Source of the DNA: Natranaerobius thermophilus JW/NM-WN-LF
GTDB lineage: Bacteria; Bacillota; Natranaerobiia; Natranaerobiales; Natranaerobiaceae
Length of the DNA: 64,000 nucleotides
Reading direction: 5' to 3'
Assembly: GCF_000020005.1 (NCBI RefSeq)
Contig: NC_010718.1
Location: 140,001-204,000, forward strand
In this document: positions 38,376-47,348 of the stretch, one piece after another
Layout of the letters: every line of letters starts with the position of its first letter
How positions within the stretch are numbered: position 1 is the stretch's first letter
Translations under genes and position numbers: made by a program
The notes under the pieces: model-generated
What the model was told of the DNA's origin: nothing
The model's database searches: none
The model's input: only the letters and a program-made list of their open reading frames with translations

Positions 38376-39230
38376 ATGAGATTGGGTTTTCACATGCCCC
38401 TTTCGGGTGGTGTGGGTAAACAATTAAATCGTGCTAGTGAATTAGGTATGGAATGTATACAAATTTTTTCAGGGAATCCAACTAGCTGGAAGCCAGGCAA
38501 AATCACACCAAAATCTCGAGATTTATTTATAAAAAAACAGGAGGAATTACAGATAAAACCTTTAGTGTTTCATACTCCCTACTTGATTAACCTGGCTTCT
38601 CCTAAAAATGATATTAGGGAAAAATCAATCTACTTATTGAATGCTGCCTTGGAAAAAGCCAAAGCTTACGATGCTCCTTATGTGGTAACTCATATCGGTA
38701 GTCATGTGGGTGAAGGAGTTGAAAAGGGAATTGATCTGGTGAGTTATAGTTTAGAAAAGATTATGGAGGATTGGCCTGAGGGGGTAGAATTACTACTGGA
38801 AAACACTTCAGGAGCTGGATCTACTCTAGGTGGTAGTTTAACCGAACTTAAAAAAATTATAGATAAATTTTCAGGAACCCAGGTGCTCGGGTGCTGTTTT
38901 GATACTGCTCATGCTTGGGGTGCCGGTTACGACATTTCAAATGTCAAGGAGGTAGAGACCACTCTGGAACTGGTTAATGAACAGCTGGGCCTGGATTTGA
39001 TCAAAGTTTGCCATGCCAATGATACCAATGTCCCTTTAGGATCTACTAAAGATAGGCATCAACATATTGGTGAAGGTAATATCACAGATGAGGGATTCGG
39101 TGCTTTGTTAACTCATGATTCATTTACACCAAAGGCAGTTATTATGGAAACACCAAAAAATGGTACAGACTGTGACCAAATAAACTTACAACGATTAAAA
39201 AAGGTGGTTGGCAGGCATGAAGAAGAATGA
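38376..39230 (+). CDS. nfo: deoxyribonuclease IV (AP endonuclease)
   Basis: Endonuclease IV cuts DNA at abasic sites during base-excision repair. The 284-residue TIM-barrel protein opens with MRLGFHMPLSGGVGK and has QIFSGNPTSWKPG, LLENTSGAGSTLGG, CFDTAHAWGAGYD, HANDTNVPLGSTKDRHQHIGEG, and a final METPKN, all family metal-site segments. ATG 38376 follows AGGGGGG; an 11-codon extension lacks a ribosome site. Its end overlaps the rtcB start region. Confidence 0.95.
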   Translation: MRLGFHMPLSGGVGKQLNRASELGMECIQIFSGNPTSWKPGKITPKSRDLFIKKQEELQIKPLVFHTPYLINLASPKNDIREKSIYLLNAALEKAKAYDAPYVVTHIGSHVGEGVEKGIDLVSYSLEKIMEDWPEGVELLLENTSGAGSTLGGSLTELKKIIDKFSGTQVLGCCFDTAHAWGAGYDISNVKEVETTLELVNEQLGLDLIKVCHANDTNVPLGSTKDRHQHIGEGNITDEGFGALLTHDSFTPKAVIMETPKNGTDCDQINLQRLKKVVGRHEEE

Positions 39231-40605
39231 TTTTAAAATGACAGAACAGAATATTTATTCATATATGTCCCCCGATAATATTAAAGTGGAGGTGTTTTTA
39301 TCACCTCTATTATTTGAGTACTTAGAAGAGAGTTCGTTAAAACAGTTGTTAGATGCCAGTGAGTTACCTGGTGTGATTCCACCTGTGATAGGAATGCCTG
39401 ATATCCATGAGGGTTTTGGATTACCTATCGGTGGAGTGTTAGCAACTGATGGTAATGACGGTATAATATCGGCAGGGGCAGTGGGGATGGATATTAACTG
39501 TGGTGTTAGGCTGATAAATACAGACATTGATTATGGAGATATTAAGGACGAGCTTCCCAAGTTATTGGAAAAAATCACTTCATCGGTTTCTCCTGGAGTC
39601 GGTGGTAAAACAAAATACTTAAAAGCAAAAAGCTTGGATATCCAAAATGTATTGGAACAGGGCGTGCCTTATTTGATTCGTCAGGGCTTTGGTAATATGG
39701 AGGATTTAGATCACATTGAAGATGGTGGTGTTATATCAGAAGGAGACAGCTCTGTTCTGAGTCATGAAGCTGTTAAGAGGGCTAAAGAGCAACTTGCTAC
39801 TCTAGGTTCTGGGAATCATTTCATTGAAATCTGCTTGCTTGAAACTGATTTTAATCAAAAAGAAGCCAATGATTTAGGAATTAATTACGGGAAGGTTTGC
39901 TTTTTAATTCATACAGGTAGTAGAGGGATCGGGCATCAAGTTTGTACGGAATATATGGACAGAATGAAAAAAGCCTTAAAAAAAGATAGACAGCCACTTC
40001 CAACAAAAGGGCTAGCCTATGCCGAAATTAAGAGCCCTTTAGGTAGAGAATACTTTAGTGCTATGGCAGCTGCAAGTAATTTTGCTTTTGCTAATAGACA
40101 GCTATTGACGACAGCTATAGAAGAAGCCATTGGTTGCAAAACGAATTTAATTTACGATGTTCCCCATAATATAGCTAAGTTCGAAACAATAGATAATCAA
40201 AAATTACTTGTACACAGAAAAGGAGCTACTAGAGCTTTCCCGGCAGGTCACTCTGCCTTAGCTAAAAAATTCAAAAACACGGGACAACCAGTCATTATCC
40301 CAGGAACTATGGGTACCGGATCTTATATTATGCTTGGTACAGAAAATCTGAGACGTACATTTTATTCGGTCAATCATGGAGCGGGTCGTCAGCTATCAAG
40401 AAAGCAGGCCAAAAAAAGTATCACCAAAAAACAATTCAAACAAATGATGAATGGGATAGAAATGAGTATACCGGGGGTTAAAAATGTAATAGATGAGGCT
40501 CCTCAAGCTTATAAAGATGTTGATGAAGTGGTTAATACTCTTTGCGATATCGGTTTAACTAAAAAAATAGCCAGGTTGCGCCCCATCGGTGTGATAAAAG
40601 GTTAA
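39217..40605 (+). CDS. rtcB: RtcB family RNA-splicing ligase
   Basis: RtcB joins RNA ends with 2',3'-cyclic phosphate and 5'-hydroxyl, using GTP and Mn2+. The protein has the family segments GMPDIHEGFGLPIGGVLATD, AVGMDINCGVRLI, LGSGNHFIEI, FLIHTGSRGIGHQV, HRKGATRAFPAGH and the guanylylated-histidine motif NHGAGRQLSR. It has 462 residues. ATG 39217 overlaps the end of nfo, so expression is coupled. An alternative ATG lies at 39238. No archease or RtcA gene is nearby. Confidence 0.93.
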   Translation: MKKNDFKMTEQNIYSYMSPDNIKVEVFLSPLLFEYLEESSLKQLLDASELPGVIPPVIGMPDIHEGFGLPIGGVLATDGNDGIISAGAVGMDINCGVRLINTDIDYGDIKDELPKLLEKITSSVSPGVGGKTKYLKAKSLDIQNVLEQGVPYLIRQGFGNMEDLDHIEDGGVISEGDSSVLSHEAVKRAKEQLATLGSGNHFIEICLLETDFNQKEANDLGINYGKVCFLIHTGSRGIGHQVCTEYMDRMKKALKKDRQPLPTKGLAYAEIKSPLGREYFSAMAAASNFAFANRQLLTTAIEEAIGCKTNLIYDVPHNIAKFETIDNQKLLVHRKGATRAFPAGHSALAKKFKNTGQPVIIPGTMGTGSYIMLGTENLRRTFYSVNHGAGRQLSRKQAKKSITKKQFKQMMNGIEMSIPGVKNVIDEAPQAYKDVDEVVNTLCDIGLTKKIARLRPIGVIKG

Positions 40606-40613
40606 TATCAAGG

Positions 40614-40637
40614 GCCAGGGGCGACCTGGCTTTTTAT
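40614..40637 (+). terminator. rtcB terminator
   Basis: A 6-bp G/C-rich stem GCCAGG/CCTGGC with loop GGCGA is followed by TTTTTATTTATTTT, nine bases after the rtcB stop. Confidence 0.85.
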
Positions 40638-40673
40638 TTATTTTAATAACTCCTCAGAGTTCATCTTGTAGTT

Positions 40674-41609
40674 TTACTCAAAGATTTCTACAAGTATCTC
40701 TCGCGTTTCGTCAATGGATTTTTCTTCTCCTAAAAAGCGTTGATCTTCTCCCAACCATATTTCCATATGGAGGTGTGGGCCGTCATCTCTTCCTTCTGCT
40801 GCAGCTCCAGTCCCCGTATTCCCTACACCACCGAGAACTTCTCCTTGCTCTATTTGGTAACCTTCCTCTATGTGTGCTTCAATGCTGTTTAAATGGGCAT
40901 ATCTGACGACAATATTATGTTCGTGTTCCACCCAAACTTGCTTTCCTCTGAGCTTGTCCAAAGTATCTTCTGGTGTTTTACCAAGTTCTGCTGTTTCTTC
41001 AAGTAATTCATCACGATAAGACTTTTCTAGCTCCTTAAAATCATGATCTGCTCTGATTACCTCTCCCTCAGCGACAGACTTAACTGGAGTATCAATTTCT
41101 ATTGGAACGCCTACATATTCATTAAAATAATCTATTCCTTCGTGGACACCATTACGATAAGCTCTATCCGCACCCGGTAAGTGACTATCAGCATAAGTAA
41201 TTACAGCATCTTCAATAGGTGAGATAAAATGGTCTAATTTAGATACGATTAAGTCTCGGTCCCATTCTTCTGAAGGTGGTATTTCTGCGCTTTGATCTGC
41301 ATCTTCCTGATCGGTTTCTTCTTTACCATTTTCCGTTTCTTGTTTTTCTTTGTCTTTTTGACCGTTAACTACTTCCTCTTCATCACCTTCTGATACCACG
41401 TCTTTAGTTTCTTCACTGTCTTTGTTTTCTTCATCTTTAACTTTTTCTCCATTATCACCTGCTACTGGGTTCGTTCCTTGGATATCGTCAATATCCAAAT
41501 AAATCCAACCAGCTGTCAGGATAATGCCAACAAGCAAAATGGGTATAAATAAATGTCGAAACTGCTTTTGAGAGCTCCCTCTGGTATTTTTTACAAATTT
41601 TGGTTTCAT
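40674..41609 (-). CDS. membrane-anchored M23 family peptidase
   Basis: This is a cell-wall-type zinc endopeptidase or its degenerate relative. The 311-residue protein has one N-terminal membrane helix (about 22-40, LFIPILLVGIILTAGWIYL), then an acidic Glu/Asp/Lys linker to about 105, then the M23 domain. NGVHEGIDYF supplies His and Asp, GNTGTG the usual turn, and HLHMEIW the last two histidines. ATG 41609 follows GTGGAGG. It resembles sporulation SpoIIQ-type proteins in layout, but that is uncertain. Confidence 0.84.
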   Translation of the reverse strand: MKPKFVKNTRGSSQKQFRHLFIPILLVGIILTAGWIYLDIDDIQGTNPVAGDNGEKVKDEENKDSEETKDVVSEGDEEEVVNGQKDKEKQETENGKEETDQEDADQSAEIPPSEEWDRDLIVSKLDHFISPIEDAVITYADSHLPGADRAYRNGVHEGIDYFNEYVGVPIEIDTPVKSVAEGEVIRADHDFKELEKSYRDELLEETAELGKTPEDTLDKLRGKQVWVEHEHNIVVRYAHLNSIEAHIEEGYQIEQGEVLGGVGNTGTGAAAEGRDDGPHLHMEIWLGEDQRFLGEEKSIDETREILVEIFE

Positions 41610-41787
41610 CTCTAGTTCCTCCACTTCTTTTGTATTATTTACTTGTACTTTTTAAATTATAATATTTTTAAATTCAAATGTAAAACAATACTCTATAGCG
41701 TAAAATTACCTATATTATCCTGAGCTTGTTCAGCACAAACTAAAAATAGCCTTAAAACCCTTTAAATTTAATGGAGGTGTCGCTCTA

Positions 41788-41979
41788 ATGGCACGTAGGC
41801 GAAATAGAGGTGTCATGAGTGAAGAGCTGAAGTATGAACTGGCCAAAGAGCTGGGAGTTTTTGATACAGTGGCCCGAGAAGGTTGGGGAAGTGTTCCATC
41901 TCGAGATTGTGGGAACTTAACCAAGTTGGCCATTGAAAAAGCTGAACAGATGATGCGAGATCAAAATCAAGGGTTTTAA
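41788..41979 (+). CDS. alpha/beta-type small acid-soluble spore protein
   Basis: SASPs coat and protect DNA in dormant spores and are degraded at germination. The 63-residue protein has both signature segments: ELKYELAKELGVFD, which includes the germination-protease cleavage region, and GWGSVPSRDCGNLTKLAIEKAE. The N-terminus (MARRRNRG) is basic. ATG 41788 follows GGAGGTG. Together with sigH at 59.5 kb it argues that the organism makes spores, or recently did. Confidence 0.94.
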   Translation: MARRRNRGVMSEELKYELAKELGVFDTVAREGWGSVPSRDCGNLTKLAIEKAEQMMRDQNQGF

Positions 41980-41992
41980 GGCAAGGATGAAT

Positions 41993-42071
41993 AAACCCAG
42001 ACGAACTGGGTTAAGATAGTAATGAAGGCAGGTTAACTCCTCTCCCTTTAACAATATCATGCCTTCCCAGG
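41993..42071 (+). other. structured intergenic region between SASP gene and radA
   Basis: Two hairpins precede the terminator at 42072. AACCCAG/CTGGGTT lies near 41994-42012. Then GAAGGCA (42024-42030) pairs with TGCCTTC (42060-42066), enclosing a GTTAA/TTAAC pair. The stretch has no frame of note. It may be the SASP 3' leader or a small RNA. I recognise no known family. Confidence 0.4.
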
Positions 42072-42110
42072 CAAGCGGCGGCCAAATCTTGGTCGTCGCT
42101 TGTTGTTTTT
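42072..42110 (+). terminator. intrinsic terminator before radA
   Basis: A 12-bp stem CAAGCGGCGGCC with GGTCGTCGCTTG (two G-U pairs) and loop AAATCTT is followed by TTGTTTTT. It ends the SASP transcript or a small RNA. Confidence 0.85.
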
Positions 42111-42157
42111 ATGGCTAAAATAGTGATATAATTTTATTAACAAGGGGAGTGGAAAAA

Positions 42158-43528
42158 TTGAAAAAATCGACAATATATTACATGTGTTTAGACTGTGGAC
42201 ATACGGAATTAAAGTGGTTAGGTAAGTGTCCTGCATGTTCTAATTGGAATACATTTCAAAAAAAATATCAACAACCGAGCGATAATAAGCATAAATCTAA
42301 CATTGGTTCATCTGAATCAGAACAATCTTCTCAAGTAATCACCTTGTCAGAGATTGACTTAGAAAAAGAACCTCGTATGAGTACAAGCATCGATGAACTT
42401 GATAGAGTTTTAGGTGGAGGTATTGTACCTGGCTCAGTAGTTCTCTTTGGAGGAGACCCTGGGATAGGTAAAAGTACCCTGATGTTGCAAGCCTCTCATA
42501 ATTTGGATACATTAAATTTCAGTACCCTTTATGTTTCTGGTGAAGAATCACTGTCTCAATTAAAACTAAGATGTGAAAGACTAGGACTAAACTCTGAATC
42601 CTTATTGTTTGCTTCTATCACAGACCTCAGGGAACTAGAAAATAGATTAAATGAACAAAAACCACAAATATTAATAATTGATTCTATTCAATCATTATAT
42701 ACTCCTGAAATTGAAGCCCCGCCTGGAAGTTTATCCCAAGTTAAGCACTGTGCAGCAGTTTTACACTCAGTTGCTAAAGAAAATGAAATTGCTTGTTTGA
42801 TAGTTGGGCATGTTACTAAGGCAGGCCAAATAGCCGGCCCTAAAGTTTTAGAACATATAGTAGATACTGTTTTATACTTTGAGGGAGATCATCATCAAGA
42901 CTATAGGATATTGAGAAGCATAAAAAATAGATTCGGCCCCATAGAAATTGGTGTTTTTGAAATGCGTCAAACTGGATTACAGGAAATTACTAACCCGTCC
43001 AAATTGTTTTTAAGGAAAAGACCAGACTACACCGTAGGTTCTGCTATCTTACCCAGTTTAGAAGGAACAAGGGCCTTTTTGGTAGAGATTCAAGCTCTGG
43101 TCAGTACCAGTCAACTAGGCACTCCCAGAAGAGTTGTCACAGGTATTGACAGTAACCGAGCAGCATTAATAACTGCCGTTTTAGAGAAAAAATCCGGTTT
43201 GCACTTAGTAGGTGACGATATTTTTATTAATGTGGTTGGTGGTGCTAAAGTAGCTGAACCTGCAGCCGACTTGGCTGTGGCTCTAAGTTTGATCTCTAGC
43301 TTTAAAGAACAAGGGTTTCCGGGAGATTTAGTTGTCATGGGAGAAATAGGTTTAACAGGTGAAATACGATCATGTAATCAACCAGAAAAACGCCTTTTAG
43401 AAGCAGAAAGAATGGGTTTTAAAAAAGCAATATTACCCGAAGCTTGCCGTTTAAATCATCATCAAGGAAACATTGAGATTTATCCGGTATCCTATTTGAA
43501 AGATGTTTTAGAAATATTATCAGGGTAG
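42158..43528 (+). CDS. radA: DNA repair protein RadA
   Basis: RadA (Sms) is a RecA-like helicase that processes recombination intermediates. The 456-residue protein has a zinc finger (Cys10, 13, 24, 27), Walker A GGDPGIGKST near 100, Walker B ILIIDSIQS, the family motif KNRFGP near 260, and a C-terminal Lon-like domain. TTG 42158 is chosen because AAGGGGAG lies about 8 nt before; a GTG at 42149 overlaps that site. disA begins 10 nt after its stop, the usual radA-disA pair. Confidence 0.95.
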   Translation: MKKSTIYYMCLDCGHTELKWLGKCPACSNWNTFQKKYQQPSDNKHKSNIGSSESEQSSQVITLSEIDLEKEPRMSTSIDELDRVLGGGIVPGSVVLFGGDPGIGKSTLMLQASHNLDTLNFSTLYVSGEESLSQLKLRCERLGLNSESLLFASITDLRELENRLNEQKPQILIIDSIQSLYTPEIEAPPGSLSQVKHCAAVLHSVAKENEIACLIVGHVTKAGQIAGPKVLEHIVDTVLYFEGDHHQDYRILRSIKNRFGPIEIGVFEMRQTGLQEITNPSKLFLRKRPDYTVGSAILPSLEGTRAFLVEIQALVSTSQLGTPRRVVTGIDSNRAALITAVLEKKSGLHLVGDDIFINVVGGAKVAEPAADLAVALSLISSFKEQGFPGDLVVMGEIGLTGEIRSCNQPEKRLLEAERMGFKKAILPEACRLNHHQGNIEIYPVSYLKDVLEILSG

Positions 43529-43538
43529 GTGATTGCGC

Positions 43539-44624
43539 TTGACATATTTATCAAAATTACATGATAATAAGGAGTTTTTAGATACTCTGGCTATGCTAGC
43601 TCCCGGGACGGGGCTTCGAGCAGGACTTGAAAATGTTTTAAGGGCAAAAACTGGGGGATTGATTGTATTAGGTGACAATGAAGAGGTGCGTGAGCTCATT
43701 ACAGGGGGCTTTAAAATTGATGCCACCTTTTCTCCCAGTAATATGTATGAGTTAGCCAAAATGGATGGGGCTTTAGTTTTGAGTAGTGATGCAAGAAAGA
43801 TCGTTTACGCCAATGTTCATCTAAACCCTGATTCCAATATTTCTTCCAGTGAGACTGGAATTCGACATAGAACAGCTGAAAGGGTGGCTAAACAAACTCA
43901 AAAGACTGTAGTTGCAATATCCCAAAGGAGAAATATTATTACTATTTACCATAATAACTGGAAATATGCTATGAGTGATATTGGTGTGATTTTAACAAAG
44001 GCAAATCAAGCAGTGCAAACTCTGGATAAATACCGATCTGTACTGGATCAAGATTTGACTAATCTTTCGGCATTAGAATTTGAAGAATCAGTGACTTTAG
44101 CTGATGTGGTGAAAGTGATTCAAAGATCTGAAATGGTTATGAGGATAGTAAAGGAAATAGAAAAATACATTACCGAATTGGGGACTGAGGGACGTTTGGT
44201 GAAGATGCAGCTAGATGAGCTAATTGTGAATGTTGAAGATGACAGTTATCTGTTGATTAAGGATTATTATAATTCAGAGGGGCATTATTCGCCTGCGGAA
44301 ATATCAAATAAAATTTCGGAGATCGAATCAGATGAATTATTAGAGCCTGAAAAAATATTAGAAGCTTTAGGATATCCAAAGAAAGCTAGTTATTTAGATC
44401 AAAAGGTCATGTCCCGTGGTTTTAGAATTTTGAATAAAATTCCTCGTTTACCTATAAATATTGTGGAAAATGTGGTTGAAAGATTTGGCGATTTGAGAGG
44501 AATATTAAATGCTTCAATAGAAGAATTAGATGACGTAGAAGGTATAGGGGAAATTAGAGCGCGAGTGATAAAGGATGGTTTACGAAGGATTAGAGAGCAA
44601 GCTTTAATAGATAGATATGTATAA
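43539..44624 (+). CDS. disA: DNA integrity scanning diadenylate cyclase DisA
   Basis: DisA makes cyclic di-AMP from two ATP and scans DNA for branched structures. The N-terminal cyclase domain shows Asp76-Gly-Ala and GIRHRT at 107-112. A long helical spine follows, then the DNA-binding helix-hairpin-helix domain with LDDVEGIGEIRARVIKDGLRR at the end. It has 361 residues. TTG 43539 gives a 6-nt gap from AGGTGA; TTG 43533 would abut that site. Cyclic di-AMP may act on the OpuC-type transporter of this window. Confidence 0.95.
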   Translation: MTYLSKLHDNKEFLDTLAMLAPGTGLRAGLENVLRAKTGGLIVLGDNEEVRELITGGFKIDATFSPSNMYELAKMDGALVLSSDARKIVYANVHLNPDSNISSSETGIRHRTAERVAKQTQKTVVAISQRRNIITIYHNNWKYAMSDIGVILTKANQAVQTLDKYRSVLDQDLTNLSALEFEESVTLADVVKVIQRSEMVMRIVKEIEKYITELGTEGRLVKMQLDELIVNVEDDSYLLIKDYYNSEGHYSPAEISNKISEIESDELLEPEKILEALGYPKKASYLDQKVMSRGFRILNKIPRLPINIVENVVERFGDLRGILNASIEELDDVEGIGEIRARVIKDGLRRIREQALIDRYV

Positions 44625-44645
44625 GTTGTAGGAGGAGGTTAATTC

Positions 44646-45302
44646 TTGGATATTAAAAAAATACTACCAAATATATTGACTATAGCCAATTTGACAGTGG
44701 GTTTTGCCGCCATCCTATTGATTTCTGGCGAATATTATAGTACAGCTGTTTCTTTTGTGATAATTGCCATGGTTCTTGATGGTTTAGATGGAAAAGTGGC
44801 TCGCAAATTTCAGGTGTCAGGTGATTTTGGAACAGAACTTGATTCCCTGTGTGATGTGGTATCTTTTGGAGTAGTACCTGGTTATTTTATGTGGGCAAAT
44901 AATTCTGAGACAAGCCCACTGATAACAACTTTATTTACAATTACAGCTCTTTTATTTTTGATATGTGGTGCCTATCGTTTGGCCAGGTTTAATGTGGAAA
45001 CAACCAGTGGTGAAGACTTTACAGGAATACCTATTACAATTGCAGGAGGAATTTTGGTTTTAGGTTCTTTTTACATTGCCCCGTTTAGTGCTATATTGGT
45101 AATAATGTTAGCTGTGATTTTATCACTTTTAATGATTAGTGAAGTACCTTATCCTTCTTTTAAAGGGGTAACTTTGCCAAATGAGTACTGGTGGTATCTT
45201 ATTTTTTTAGGGATTATTATCTTGTTTATATTATTTCCTTTATTGTTTTTATTTTTATTGAGTATTTATTTTATAAGTGGTTTTGTCAAATTAATTATTT
45301 AA
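44646..45302 (+). CDS. pssA: CDP-diacylglycerol-serine O-phosphatidyltransferase
   Basis: This membrane enzyme makes phosphatidylserine, the precursor of phosphatidylethanolamine. The CDP-alcohol phosphotransferase signature is complete: DGLDGKVARKFQVSGDFGTELDSLCD (about 41-66). About seven hydrophobic helices cover the rest of the 218 residues. TTG 44646 follows GGAGGAGG. It lies behind disA with a 21-nt gap and is probably co-transcribed. No psd gene follows. Confidence 0.92.
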   Translation: MDIKKILPNILTIANLTVGFAAILLISGEYYSTAVSFVIIAMVLDGLDGKVARKFQVSGDFGTELDSLCDVVSFGVVPGYFMWANNSETSPLITTLFTITALLFLICGAYRLARFNVETTSGEDFTGIPITIAGGILVLGSFYIAPFSAILVIMLAVILSLLMISEVPYPSFKGVTLPNEYWWYLIFLGIIILFILFPLLFLFLLSIYFISGFVKLII

Positions 45303-45332
45303 TGAATGTGGTATTAAAATAAATTTAGGATG

Positions 45333-45373
45333 TGTAAGTTGAATGTTGATAGTTGAACTTTTCAATTTCACAT
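45333..45373 (+). repeat. copy of the dispersed AAGTTGAATGTTGATA motif
   Basis: The 16 nt AAGTTGAATGTTGATA are identical to the copies near 22711 and 51227, followed by a related TTCAATTTCA. It lies between pssA and its terminator. Confidence 0.5.
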
Positions 45374-45411
45374 CCAATGTTTCAGGTTGGTACATCTAAA
45401 CTGTTGTAAAT

Positions 45412-45444
45412 AAAAATAAACCGGATAAAGGCCGGTTTATTTTT
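45412..45444. terminator. terminator between pssA and the converging gene
   Basis: A stem AAAAATAAACCGG/CCGGTTTATTTTT with a 7-nt loop, A-rich on one side and T-rich on the other, is suited to ending both converging transcripts. Confidence 0.85.
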
Positions 45445-45467
45445 ATTAGCTTTTTAAATCAATATTT

Positions 45468-45866
45468 TTATGTAAGATTAAAAAAACCAAGAGTAGAAAT
45501 TTTATCGCTTTCATTGTCAATGACATCATTGAGATTAATATTCAATGTATTAGCCAATGCTGCCATATAAAATAAGTGATTACCAATTTCGTTGGTCAAA
45601 ACTTCATGGCAGTTATCGCAGAGATCGCCTTTTAAGTGTGTACTCAGGTGTTTATGAAAATCTTCAATGGTAGCACTTTCAGGAATCACCTGTTTATCAG
45701 CATCTACTTGTAAACACCCGCAATTAGTTACGGACTTAATCACAGCTCGATTGACTCTTGCGTTAGATTCTTGGAATTTAGTAATATTGTCTAGAATACT
45801 TTTATGTCGTAAGAGTAATTGAGAGACTTGCTTTTGAAGATCTTGACAATTATTTTGAGTGCCCAA
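45468..45866 (-). CDS. conserved hypothetical protein, MazG-like helical
   Basis: I do not assign a function. The 132-residue protein looks soluble and helical, with segments that feel like a conserved Clostridial family: NARVNRAVIKSVTNCGCLQVDADKQ, HLKGDLCDNCHEVLTNEIGNHLFYMAALANTLNI and a final ISTLGFFNLT. The helix with EIGNHLFYMAALAN resembles MazG nucleotide pyrophosphohydrolases, and the CGC and CxxC cysteines could bind metal. Start TTG 45866 follows GTGGTGA. It is monocistronic. Confidence 0.75.
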   Translation of the reverse strand: MGTQNNCQDLQKQVSQLLLRHKSILDNITKFQESNARVNRAVIKSVTNCGCLQVDADKQVIPESATIEDFHKHLSTHLKGDLCDNCHEVLTNEIGNHLFYMAALANTLNINLNDVIDNESDKISTLGFFNLT

Positions 45867-46089
45867 TTTATGTCACCACACTTTCTGCATTATTAATGCT
45901 ATAAAAAGTAATGTAACAACATTATAAAAATAAGTTTAACCTTTGTCAATGAACAGGCCCATTATAATGCAGTCAGTGTGTGACAATAATTGATGTAAGT
46001 TACTATTTGTGGCAAAGTAAAAATATTGACAGATGATTAGAGGGTTAAGCTTAATGGCTAAAATAAGATCAAATCAATCCCAAATCAGA

Positions 46090-46944
46090 CTATGTGTTTG
46101 ATTCCGAGAGATTTTGTGCTGTTGAAATAAGATTTTCTGATATTTCCGTCATTTCTTGAACGCTTGCAAGAATTTCCTGGGTGGAAGCAGCTTGACTTTC
46201 AGCTACATCACTGCTGGTTTGGATTTCACTATTCATTTCCTTGATATGATTTACAACCCTTGTTATAGTTTCTTCAACTTCTTGGATAGAATTACTACTG
46301 TCATCGGCTAATTTTTTCACTTCAGTGGCGACAACTCCAAAGCCTTTTCCTTTTTCGCCAACCCTTGCAGCTTCTATAGCGGCGTTCAAGCCAATTATTC
46401 TTGTTTGATTCGCTATTTTTTGTATAAACTCTAAAACTTCATTAATACTGTTAGCATCGGACTCAGCATCCTTAGCTCGTTTGCTTAAATCTTGTCCTAA
46501 ATTTGCCAAGTTTTCTGCTCCTGTAGTAATTTCTTCCATGGAAGATTTTATTTGTTGGATATTGGAACTAAGAGTGTTAGCTACATCAGTCAATTGATCG
46601 GCTTGAGCCTTTAGATTTTCGTTCATTTGCTCCCTATCTTCTACAGTGTAGATCAAAAGATTGGCAGCTGATGGATCCATGATGCTGACTCCATGGGGAA
46701 CTAGCTCTTTCAGTTGTTCATTTACTTTAGCCACTCCCGTCACATCAATAACTACATCTAAATCCGTGTTAATATAATCATTAAAATCCGAAATTGTTCT
46801 TATACCCATATCTTTTGCGAGAACAATGGCAGGTGCCTCTGTATTAATGTCACAGACCCAAAAGATATTAACATCATCTAAATCACGAAAAAGTTTTAGT
46901 AAAGACTCACCACCATTGCCACCGCCAACAATTCCTACATTCAT
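46090..46944 (-). CDS. soluble chemoreceptor-like protein: Rossmann domain fused to MCP signalling domain
   Basis: This 284-residue protein has two parts. Residues 1 to about 110 form a nucleotide-binding Rossmann fold ([19 protein letters not shown], then WVCDINTE and DVVIDVTG), like the NAD domain of dehydrogenases. Residues about 125-284 form a methyl-accepting chemotaxis signalling coiled coil, whose tip [24 protein letters not shown] is nearly canonical. There is no membrane helix, so it must sense inside the cell. The likely input is NAD(H) or a related ligand. ATG 46944 follows a G-rich region. No chemotaxis genes are nearby. Confidence 0.86.
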   Translation of the reverse strand: MNVGIVGGGNGGESLLKLFRDLDDVNIFWVCDINTEAPAIVLAKDMGIRTISDFNDYINTDLDVVIDVTGVAKVNEQLKELVPHGVSIMDPSAANLLIYTVEDREQMNENLKAQADQLTDVANTLSSNIQQIKSSMEEITTGAENLANLGQDLSKRAKDAESDANSINEVLEFIQKIANQTRIIGLNAAIEAARVGEKGKGFGVVATEVKKLADDSSNSIQEVEETITRVVNHIKEMNSEIQTSSDVAESQAASTQEILASVQEMTEISENLISTAQNLSESNT

Positions 46945-47020
46945 TCAACCCCCCCCTAGGCTTAAATTAAGTCATTATTTAATTATCTATTATTAAAGGT
47001 GCTGTTATATTTAGTTAGTT

Positions 47021-47068
47021 GTTGTACTGTAAAATTTTCTATTGAGTGAATAAATTCAAATTTTACAG
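47021..47068. repeat. copy of the CTGTAAAATTT palindrome family
   Basis: CTGTAAAA at 47027-47034 faces TTTTACAG at 47061-47068 with A/T-rich DNA between. It lies in the roughly 300-nt gap between the Rossmann-MCP gene and the THF riboswitch. Otherwise that gap only shows A/T-rich DNA, with a possible TATAAA at 47232-47237. Confidence 0.5.
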
Positions 47069-47243
47069 AATCAGCTTTTAACTTTAAATACAACCCTGTA
47101 TTGCAACTACAAAAAACAATTCTATATTTAGTAAATATTTCCTCCTGATATATCAAAAGATTGTCGAAATGTCATAAAGTTAAGAAAATCACAAATTGTT
47201 TTTACTAGCCGCAAAAATAATTCTGTGTTATTATAAAACTTAA

Positions 47244-47343
47244 GGCAGAGTAGGGGTCTTGCGTTAAGTGCTGGAGGATGGAACGTTGCCTCCAGACGAA
47301 AGTCCTGGAAAGGACTTGCGATAAGATCTCGCGTTCGCTGCCA
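47244..47343 (+). promoter_or_regulatory. tetrahydrofolate (THF) riboswitch
   Basis: The leader shows the THF aptamer landmarks: GGCAGAGTAGG, CTTGCGTTAAGTGC, GGATGGAACGTTG, GACGAAAG, and CTCGCGTTCGCTGCC at the closing side of P1. It lies directly upstream of the folate transporter gene folT, the standard target of this class. Confidence 0.93.
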
Positions 47344-47348
47344 CATTT

